Positions 1 to 5,661 of a stretch of 5,661 nt of DNA are shown in pieces. The position numbers and the translations under genes are program-made. Position 1 is the first letter of the stretch; every line of letters begins with the position of its first letter. Under the pieces are notes generated by a model, which worked only from the letters and a program-made list of their open reading frames with translations, made no database searches and was not told the origin of the DNA. The DNA is from Lentisphaerota bacterium (GTDB lineage Bacteria > Verrucomicrobiota > Kiritimatiellia > RFP12 > UBA3636), in NCBI GenBank assembly GCA_012511845.1, contig JAAZFF010000137.1, forward strand, positions 1 through 5,661, written 5' to 3'.

Positions 1-253
1 GAAATACAACAACGGTGACAGTAGTCTTGCAGTCATAAACGGCGACCTCCAACTTCCCTCCGTTGCAACAGTTGCAGTAACATCAGTCTGCGGCACCTTG
101 CCGACACGTGCAATCCTGATGACCGCAGATTCAATGAGCGGCGAAACAGATCTGTCCGACTGGGTCGTAGAACCCGATTACGTTGTCAAGGCAAGGGGCA
201 AAAACGTGGAAATAGTGGAAAGTAATCCACGAACCTTAATCTTTATACAATAG
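1..253 (+). CDS. C-terminal end of an unidentified, probably secreted beta-rich protein (5' partial)
   Basis: An open frame enters from the left edge (codons begin at base 2) and runs 83 codons to a TAG at 251-253. The visible part is rich in Val, Thr, Ser, Ala, Asn and Gly with alternating hydrophobic residues. It reads roughly as strand-turn-strand units (VINGDLQLPSVATVAV, then LPTRAILMTADS, then SGETDLSDWVV) and ends in TLIFIQ. This is the texture of the last repeats of beta-helical or autotransporter-like surface proteins, or of LamG-type proteins, common in Verrucomicrobiota and Lentisphaerota. That resemblance is an impression rather than a family match, and I see no catalytic motif, membrane segment or LPXTG-like anchor. 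The start and most of the protein lie outside the window. It ends 36 bases before the esterase gene on the same strand, so the two may be co-transcribed. The reading frame is credible; the function is unknown. Confidence 0.65.
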   Translation, partial: KYNNGDSSLAVINGDLQLPSVATVAVTSVCGTLPTRAILMTADSMSGETDLSDWVVEPDYVVKARGKNVEIVESNPRTLIFIQ

Positions 254-1346
254 AAACAAGATATGGAGTTACAGGCACTATTTTAAAACATGAACTATAG
301 AGCACTGTTTTATTGCATCACCCTGCTCGTTGCAACAGCCATATCATCAAACGCTGTAATCCGTATGCCTCGTGTTTTCTCGGAACATATGGTACTGCAG
401 GCTGGCAAACCCATCCCCGTATGGGGAACTGCGGAACCGGGAGAAACCATAACTGTATCCATTGCAGAACAGACTAAAATAACAACTGCCGATACAGAAG
501 GTAATTGGACTGTTGCACTCGAACCGCTCTCGCCCGGCAGTTTGCCCACACTTGTTGTAAAGGGGAGCAGCGGGCATAAACGGGAGATAGGCGATGTCAT
601 TGTAGGGGAAGTATGGCTGTGCTCTGGGCAATCGAACATGGCTATGGCAGTATCCAAAGCCTGGGACTTCGAGCAGGAAAAGGCAACAGCACACTGGCAC
701 GATATCCGTATGTTCCAGGCAAACAAATGGATTGTATGCAGTCCTGAAACTGTCGGATCATTCTCTGCTACCGCTTATTTTTTCGGAAGAGAGATTCATC
801 GCATAATTGGACGTCCAGTCGGGTTGTTGAACATCTCCTCAGGCGGGAACCCCATATCGCTCTGGACAAGCCTCGAAGCGCAGCAGGCGGTTCCTGAACT
901 CAAGCTGATAATGGCGCCATATAATGAAGCTGTGATGGCAAGCAGAGAAGATGCACAACAGGCGGAATCTGACAGACAACATGCTGTGGAAACCGAGGGT
1001 AAGAAGGCTGTTGCGCAAATGAAGACACCTCCCGGTTACCTCTTTGACGACCGCATTCTTCCTATTGTGCCATTTGCCATAACAGGTGTGATTTGGTACC
1101 AGGGTGAGGCAGACTCCTACACCGTTAATGCAAACCTGTATGGGATACAGCTTGAAACGCTGATTAAAGACTGGCGCAGACGGTGGGGTTACGACTTCCC
1201 GTTCATTTCCGTTCAACTGCCGGAAATCGGCAGCCCGCAAACACAGCCTAGCCAAACACACGGACGCGTGCTGGTCAGGGAAGGTGTACTCAAGTCTCTC
1301 AATTTGCCAAATACAGGAATGGCAATCACCCTTGGAACAGGTGAAG

Positions 1347-1352
1347 AAAAAA
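1347..1352 (+). other. A6 run at the frameshift point of the esterase gene
   Basis: Bases 1347-1352 are six A residues followed by C. Upstream codons read GGT GAA GAA AAA in the serine-block frame; downstream codons read AAC AAT CAT CCC in the histidine-block frame. Moving from one to the other needs a -1 step or one inserted A. The heptamer A AAA AAC is present at 1347-1353. However, its AAA and AAC codons are already in the downstream frame, so it is not in the phase of a classic two-tRNA -1 slippery site. A single slip of lysyl-tRNA from AAA at 1349-1351 to AAA at 1348-1350 would still work. A lost base in a homopolymer, by mutation or sequencing error, is the simpler explanation. Confidence 0.75.
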
Positions 1353-1767
1353 CAATCATCCCACCAACAAACAGGAAGTGGGACGCCGCTTGGCAATGTG
1401 GGCACTCTCATCGTATTACGGACAAAAAAATGTGGTAGCGTCAGGACCCATCCCCGTTGGCAGCAGGATAACGGAAGGTGCTGTAGTCATAAAATTTTCA
1501 CATGCAAATGGCGGACTCCGTGCGCAAGATGGCGGAGAGCTGAAAGGATTTGCAATAACGGGCGCAGACGGACGCTGGGTCTGGGGACATGCAAAAACAG
1601 ATGCAGACACCGTTATCGTATCAAGTCCTGAAATCAAGGATCCGCTTTATGTACGCTACGCCTGGGCATCAAATCCTGCAGACGCAAATTTAATAAACGG
1701 GCACGACTTGCCCGCCACACCTTTCAGAACAGATAATGAACATCTGACTAACGCTTATATGAGATAA
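1351..1767 (+). CDS. Displaced C-terminal segment of the SASA esterase (frame after the shift)
   Basis: These 138 codons plus stop are the missing C-terminal part of the esterase, not a separate gene. The first residues, NNHPTNKQEVGRRL, match the conserved histidine block of SASA esterases. The rest includes YGQKNVVASGPIP and the terminal beta domain (GELKGFAITGADGRWVWGHA, then YVRYAWASNP), which is the usual end of this family. A GTG at 1378 could formally start a shorter ORF. That start would cut through the conserved block, drop the catalytic His and lack a ribosome binding site, so independent expression is unlikely. The A7 run at 1424-1430 in this segment keeps the expected frame, so it is not a second lesion. 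Confidence 0.8.
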   Translation, partial: NNHPTNKQEVGRRLAMWALSSYYGQKNVVASGPIPVGSRITEGAVVIKFSHANGGLRAQDGGELKGFAITGADGRWVWGHAKTDADTVIVSSPEIKDPLYVRYAWASNPADANLINGHDLPATPFRTDNEHLTNAYMR

Positions 1768-1780
1768 AACTGAATATAAA

Positions 1781-4700
1781 ATGACACATAAAACACAACT
1801 GTTGATTCTCTCGATGATTACTGCAACATCATGTCTGGCAAACCCTCTCATGCCTTTCGGAAAAAATAAAACATCACCTGAACGCAAAGTGATTTTCAAT
1901 GAAGTTGCTCCACCCGTAACAGGTTTCCTCTCAGGCGACAACGCTACACGCTGGAACACGGAGTTCCCCGTTGCGGGAATGGAGGATAAAGTTTTTACCA
2001 TAAAAACATTACAAGGAGAAAACATTCTCGAAATAGCGACAGATTCCTGTGAACCGGCACGCACTACAGTTCGCATGCTCCTCCCGGGAGACGGTCCTGA
2101 CAACGGTGATGTATGGGCAAAAAACAATGCCAATTACGTTTCATTTCTCTGCAAAAGTACGCGTCCGGCAAAAATGACATTCCATCTTTTGCAGCGCGGT
2201 AAATCCGCAGGTATTTTCCGGAGCGGCTTTGCTGCCGAGCCCGGTACATGGAATCGTGTTATTTTGCCTGTCGGCAGTTTTAAAATGAAAAACTTTGCCA
2301 ACATCGCCGGTGTTGGGGTACGCGTGGCATCAGCAGAGCCGGGAACTGTAGTATCGATTAAAAATATTACTGTTGGCGGAACAACAGTGGACGACAATTC
2401 CTGGAATTCGCATCAAATCAATATAAACCTGAGCGGTTCCTGGTATTTCCAGACAGACAATGGCGAGAATGGAATAAAAGAAAAATGGTACTCCGACACC
2501 TTTGATGACTCCGGGTGGAAGGTTCTCAAAACAGGACGCGGCTGGCAACAACAGGGTATAGATCACTATGGTTGGGGCTGGTATCGTCAGAAGATCTTCA
2601 TTCCCAAAGAAGCCGAAGGTATACCTCTCACGCTCAACCTCGTGGAAATTCCATCCGATGACGACACATGGTTCAATGGTGTGCGCATAGGTGGCATAAG
2701 CAGCGAATATAAATATAAAAATATGATCCCCCGCTCGTACTCCATTCCGCCATCTCTCATAAGATACGGAGAGGAAAACACTGTTGCAGTACGCATATGG
2801 GGCGGCAGAATCACTTTCATAGGCAACAACAGCGGGCTTGTCAAGGGTGCATTAACTGCGGTGCTTGATCCCTACCAGACGATGATGCGTGAACCTGGTG
2901 GAACGGCTGTCCCATTTCGCCTGTTTGATTTGAGCGATGCCCAGCGCGGTAAAGGTTTCGAGATAATATTCGCTTTTCCTGCCGAGGTGGCAGAGTCGCA
3001 CGGTGCCACACTTTCTTATAACCTCACCGATATACTAGGGCAGACATTTGCTACCGGTGAGGTGTCTGTGAAACCGGCAAAGAAAGGCGTTGTTCAGGCA
3101 GTTGTTTCCATTGACAGCGAAACTGCAGTGCAATTTTATCTGAGAGGCAGGGTGAAGGCGCTTCTCTCGCTTTCAGCCTCTTCCGGAATACCGTTCTATA
3201 GCGGCACAAAAGAACTTGATCCGCTGAGTTTTGCAAAGCGTGACGATACACCACTGCCAGCTTTGGAAACGAAGTACGATGATACTCCGTACGGCAGACT
3301 TAAACTGATAGATGAAATAGACTGCTCCACACCTATTTCCAGAGAGATACATCCGTATCTTGAAAGCGGGTTTGACCATGCCGCATCCCACTATACACCG
3401 GGAATCCCCACAGATGTGCAGGCTGTAAACATACTGGGAAAGAAAGCACGCGAGTGCATTGGATACGGCTGGTTTGCATACCGCATAGGTCGCGGACAAC
3501 TGAAACCTCACACCACATATCTGCTACGTATCGAATATCCTGAAGACAAACCCAGATTTGCCCCCATAGAAATACAGACAGGGCAGAACTACATGGATGT
3601 CGGATGGCGCAACGGCACCGGACCCGATGGCGTTTACGACAATTGGCCGCTCAGCAAGAAGTGGCAGTGGTACGACGTCATAGTACCGCTTGATGACCAG
3701 ACTGTCGGCACCGGCGGTACGGGAAGCGCTTCAGCCAAAAACGGTTTCTGGATTTACTTCATGAATAAAGTAATGTCCACACGCTATTATGCAATGTGGG
3801 AAGGCGGTCCTGCCGTAGCCAGAATGCGGCTTTATGAAATCGATGCAGAAAAACATGCGCCGGTTATCCGGAAGCCGGAAGGACTCCCTCACCGTGTTTT
3901 CTCCTTCGACTGGGAACGTCAGCCTGATCATTACCCGGAAGACTTCGTACGTTATGCCATGCTTATGGGATATAATTCAATTTCGCCACTCATTCTCAAA
4001 TGGTTCTTCGCCAACTACGGAGAACCTCTCAATGGCTACGATGCCATGACCATCGACGCACGCGATTACTGGGCGCATAAAGAATACAAGCCGGACAGCG
4101 ACGAAGATGCAACATCCCCCTACCCCAACAACAAATCGCAACACGTGAGATACCTTGAAGCAACAAAACATTTCGGCATTGACTACGTACCGCGTATCGA
4201 ATGGGGAGGCTCAAAGGACTTGCCAGAGGAAGCGCGTTCAATTGAAGTTACGGGAAAAGTGGCAAAGCCTAACCGTTTCGCTCCATGGGGAGGCAACCTC
4301 TTGAATCCTCTCACTTGGGAAGACTTGAACAAGTTCATGGATCATCTCATAAAACCATATATCGAAGACAACCCGCAATTTGCCGGCATATTGTGGCGCA
4401 TCCGCTGCGACCGCATGCGCGTCAGCTACGGAAAGGATGACCTGGAAATGTTTGCACGGGAAACAGGCGCAAGACTTCCATCTGAAGATCTCCTGAAAAA
4501 TGCCGATTGGGCAGCCGGAGAAGGCAGAGAAATATATGAAGACTGGTGGCATAAAAAACGTGCTGAATTTCATGTCAGGCTATCCAGACTCCTCAAGAGC
4601 TACCGCCCCGACATGACGCTCTATTACTACAACTGGGACGGGGATAAATTCGGCATGATTCTACCCGCCAATACCACTTGGGCTTTCAACAAACAGCTGA

Positions 4701-5437
4701 TCGAAGCAGGACCTGATAAAGCGCGATCCGTATATGAAAAAGATGAAGCTGAGCGCAAGACCATCAGAGGAGAAGACTACATAAACGTAATGCGCTCAGG
4801 AGACTTCGGAACAGTAAACAGGGCAGACTACGGACTTCGTCCTGAACTGTACAAGGACGTTGAGGGCATACAGCTATTTGCACCGGCAAACTATCTCTGC
4901 TATGCGGATAAAGCGGACTACCTGAATTATTTCCAGACGGGTGACGGTCTTGCCGTTTCCAACGTTGTTCCTTACGACGAAATCAACTCCCGCTCCATAA
5001 ACCCGAAATACGAAGGCAATATGCTTACGCCGGCGGGCGGCACTTTCAGCATGGCTTTAGAATTGCTCGCATACTTCCATGGTGATGCACGGACACTGAA
5101 CTATACAGTTTATACATACGGTCGAGGTTTCGCTGATGCACATCGCCGCTTTGCCCAGGCGTTTCTTGCCTTGCCGGCAATTCCGGGCACAGTTATCGAG
5201 CAGCTCGACCCCGATCTCAAGGTCAGAACATATCCTTCGAACAATGGAACGTATGCAGGCGTGGCGTATAAAGGTTACACGGGGAAAAAACTCGTAATAA
5301 ACCTGCCGGCGAAGCCCGGCATGAAAATCCTGGATCTTGTAACGGGTAAAGAGATCCCTTTCAAAACAACAGGTTCAACCCTGTCTTTTGAAATCGATTC
5401 CGATCCCATGCAGCTCCACGCGTTCCTGATCAAATAA
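1781..5437 (+). CDS. Large secreted multi-domain glycoside hydrolase-like protein of unassigned family
   Basis: This 1218-residue protein probably binds and cleaves a complex glycan outside the cytoplasm. A signal peptide covers about residues 1-21 (MTHKTQLLILSM, ending SCLA). Residues about 30-205 form a beta-sandwich resembling carbohydrate-binding modules, with GTWNRVILPVGSF near 155-167. Residues about 210-365 form a GH2-like jelly roll: GSWYF at 219-223, YGWGWYR at 263-269 and DDDTWFNG at 293-300. An Ig-like stretch (about 370-480) and another beta-rich module (about 500-690, with GYGWFAYRIGRG) follow. Residues about 700-1120 look like a TIM barrel, with SFDWE near 708-712, VPRIEWGG at 803-810, ILWRIRCDRMRV at 870-881, FARETG at 891-896 and YYYNWDGD at 948-955. 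The last 90 residues form a terminal beta domain typical of such enzymes. Glu807, Asp877, Asp953, Asp1066 and Glu1067 are acidic candidates for catalysis, unproven. The ATG at 1781 opens the signal peptide and lies 13 bases after the esterase stop. No Shine-Dalgarno sequence is visible. Glycosidase function is inference from architecture. Confidence 0.75.
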   Translation: MTHKTQLLILSMITATSCLANPLMPFGKNKTSPERKVIFNEVAPPVTGFLSGDNATRWNTEFPVAGMEDKVFTIKTLQGENILEIATDSCEPARTTVRMLLPGDGPDNGDVWAKNNANYVSFLCKSTRPAKMTFHLLQRGKSAGIFRSGFAAEPGTWNRVILPVGSFKMKNFANIAGVGVRVASAEPGTVVSIKNITVGGTTVDDNSWNSHQININLSGSWYFQTDNGENGIKEKWYSDTFDDSGWKVLKTGRGWQQQGIDHYGWGWYRQKIFIPKEAEGIPLTLNLVEIPSDDDTWFNGVRIGGISSEYKYKNMIPRSYSIPPSLIRYGEENTVAVRIWGGRITFIGNNSGLVKGALTAVLDPYQTMMREPGGTAVPFRLFDLSDAQRGKGFEIIFAFPAEVAESHGATLSYNLTDILGQTFATGEVSVKPAKKGVVQAVVSIDSETAVQFYLRGRVKALLSLSASSGIPFYSGTKELDPLSFAKRDDTPLPALETKYDDTPYGRLKLIDEIDCSTPISREIHPYLESGFDHAASHYTPGIPTDVQAVNILGKKARECIGYGWFAYRIGRGQLKPHTTYLLRIEYPEDKPRFAPIEIQTGQNYMDVGWRNGTGPDGVYDNWPLSKKWQWYDVIVPLDDQTVGTGGTGSASAKNGFWIYFMNKVMSTRYYAMWEGGPAVARMRLYEIDAEKHAPVIRKPEGLPHRVFSFDWERQPDHYPEDFVRYAMLMGYNSISPLILKWFFANYGEPLNGYDAMTIDARDYWAHKEYKPDSDEDATSPYPNNKSQHVRYLEATKHFGIDYVPRIEWGGSKDLPEEARSIEVTGKVAKPNRFAPWGGNLLNPLTWEDLNKFMDHLIKPYIEDNPQFAGILWRIRCDRMRVSYGKDDLEMFARETGARLPSEDLLKNADWAAGEGREIYEDWWHKKRAEFHVRLSRLLKSYRPDMTLYYYNWDGDKFGMILPANTTWAFNKQLIEAGPDKARSVYEKDEAERKTIRGEDYINVMRSGDFGTVNRADYGLRPELYKDVEGIQLFAPANYLCYADKADYLNYFQTGDGLAVSNVVPYDEINSRSINPKYEGNMLTPAGGTFSMALELLAYFHGDARTLNYTVYTYGRGFADAHRRFAQAFLALPAIPGTVIEQLDPDLKVRTYPSNNGTYAGVAYKGYTGKKLVINLPAKPGMKILDLVTGKEIPFKTTGSTLSFEIDSDPMQLHAFLIK

Positions 5438-5488
5438 CCCTTTCCAAAGAACGAGGGACAATCCGGGCAATGGGCAGAGCCTGGGAGC

Positions 5489-5513
5489 CTTGAGCGCCTG
5501 CTCGGGTTTATTT
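5489..5513 (+). terminator. Candidate Rho-independent terminator after the large glycosidase-like gene
   Basis: A short hairpin begins 51 bases after the stop codon at 5435-5437. The left arm CTTGAGC (5489-5495) pairs with GCTCGGG (5500-5506) around the loop GCCT, giving seven pairs of which two are G-U. It is followed directly by TTTATTT (5507-5513). Position and layout fit termination of the esterase and glycosidase-like transcript. The stem is short and the T tract is broken by one A, so strength is uncertain. Confidence 0.45.
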
Positions 5514-5540
5514 GCTGTGCCCGCCTGCCGAGTGGCATAA

Positions 5541-5576
5541 TCGTACTCGTACACGTTCACGTACTCGTACACGATT
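5541..5576. repeat. Degenerate hexanucleotide tandem repeat (consensus WCGTAC)
   Basis: Six consecutive hexamers can be read: TCGTAC, TCGTAC, ACGTTC, ACGTAC, TCGTAC, ACGATT. Within them, the 14-mer CGTACTCGTACACG occurs exactly twice, at 5542-5555 and 5560-5573, with an 18-base period. On the minus strand the unit reads GTACGA or GTGTAC, so any translation there gives a Tyr-Glu/Val alternation that reflects the repeat rather than a selected protein. Confidence 0.75.
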
Positions 5577-5641
5577 TCACCTTCGCATTCACATCCTCGT
5601 GTACGGGAAACGTGTACCGCTCCGCTGTGAACGTGCACGAT
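5541..5641. repeat. Imperfect inverted repeat able to fold back
   Basis: The right part (about 5597-5641) carries the complementary version of the hexamer repeat. CGTACACGA at 5566-5574 is exactly complementary to TCGTGTACG at 5597-5605. The 15 bases TCGTACACGTTCACG at 5548-5562 pair with TGTGAACGTGCACGA at 5626-5640, with one mismatch and one G-U pair. The tail can therefore form a long imperfect hairpin with internal loops. Such structures are found in REP/MITE-like intergenic elements and in transcript 3' ends; which applies here is not known. Confidence 0.55.
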
Positions 5642-5661
5642 CTCCCGACAAGCTGGAGCCC

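Larger units (their letters stand above)
290..1767 (+). pseudogene. Sialate O-acetylesterase-like SGNH (SASA family) esterase, interrupted by a frameshift
   Basis: The protein resembles carbohydrate acetylesterases of the SASA family, which hydrolyse O-acetyl esters on sialic acids or on plant polysaccharides such as xylan; the substrate here is unknown. Residues 1-22 look like a signal peptide, with likely cleavage after SSNA, so the enzyme is exported. A beta domain follows (about 24-95, with RVFSEHMVLQ and PVWGTAEPGE). The catalytic core has GQSNM at 113-117 (nucleophile Ser115) and GVIWYQGEAD at 266-275. The open frame continues to a TAG at 1436-1438 (382 aa), but family similarity stops at GEEK (351-354). 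Similarity resumes in another frame from 1351, with NHPTNKQEVGRRLAMWAL carrying the expected catalytic His, through to the TAA at 1765-1767. Adding one base at the A run restores 492 residues, normal for a form without the inserted jelly-roll domain. The ATG at 290 is chosen because it opens the signal peptide; GGAG at 265-268 is too far upstream to be its ribosome site. Annotate as a frameshifted gene unless resequencing restores it. Confidence 0.85.

Noticed and set aside
242..251. TATACAAT as a -10 promoter element for the esterase gene
   Set aside because: There is no matching -35 hexamer at 16-18 bases upstream and the motif lies inside the end of the previous coding frame; such AT-rich matches are common by chance.
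839..1411. Minus-strand ORF of 190 codons antisense to the esterase gene
   Set aside because: It lies wholly within a region whose + strand carries clear SASA motifs; its own translation is Cys- and Arg-rich with no recognisable domain.
1424..1430. A7 run as a second frameshift site
   Set aside because: The frame before and after it (GQKNVVASGP) is continuous with family-like sequence, so no shift is needed here.
1378..1767. Independent small gene starting at GTG 1378
   Set aside because: The conserved esterase block continues upstream of 1378 in the same frame to 1351, so this is the rest of the broken esterase.
1781..1846. Lipoprotein signal in the large protein (ATSC near residues 15-18)
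   Set aside because: The residue three before the Cys is Ala rather than the usual Leu, Val or Ile, and a standard signal peptidase I site after SCLA is a better fit.
5542..5573. Two copies of a 14-mer considered as CRISPR repeats
   Set aside because: The copies are too short, the gap is only four bases, and the array is explained by a hexanucleotide tandem repeat.
5375..5638. Minus-strand ORF of 87 codons with alternating Tyr, Glu and Val residues across the tail
   Set aside because: The alternation is the direct translation of the hexamer repeat, the ORF overlaps the end of the large gene in antisense, and no ribosome site or family resemblance is seen.

Overview
The window reads like a piece of a carbohydrate-degradation locus from a bacterium rich in secreted glycan enzymes. 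All genes lie on the + strand. Both complete starts have an N-terminal export signal and no convincing Shine-Dalgarno sequence at normal spacing. The mixture of a SASA-family acetylesterase, a very large secreted multi-domain glycosidase-like protein and the end of what may be a beta-rich surface protein suggests the PVC superphylum (Lentisphaerota, Kiritimatiellota or Verrucomicrobiota), possibly gut-associated. Bacteroidota is the main alternative. This placement is inference from style, not from a marker gene.

Layout. Positions 1-253 hold the last 83 codons of an unidentified, probably secreted protein. After a 36-base gap, 290-1767 encodes a sialate O-acetylesterase-like SGNH esterase whose frame is broken at a run of six A residues (1347-1352). 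The serine block and the WYQGE block lie before the break. The histidine block and the C-terminal part lie after it in another frame. As written, translation stops at 1438. Thirteen bases after the restored stop, 1781-5437 encodes a 1218-residue secreted protein with several beta-sandwich modules, a probable TIM-barrel catalytic region near residues 700-1120 and a C-terminal beta domain. I cannot assign it to a named glycoside hydrolase family.

The 224 bases after the last stop hold no credible gene. They contain a likely Rho-independent terminator (5489-5513), then a degenerate hexanucleotide repeat (5541-5576) that is partly complementary to sequence at 5597-5641, so the tail can fold back on itself and looks like a non-coding repeat element.

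How the genes may work together (inference): the esterase would remove O-acetyl groups that block a glycan, and the large protein would bind and cleave that glycan outside the cytoplasm. The tight spacing between these two genes and the terminator after the second fit one transcription unit. The frameshift is the main open question: it is a sequencing error, a real inactivating mutation or a slippage site.
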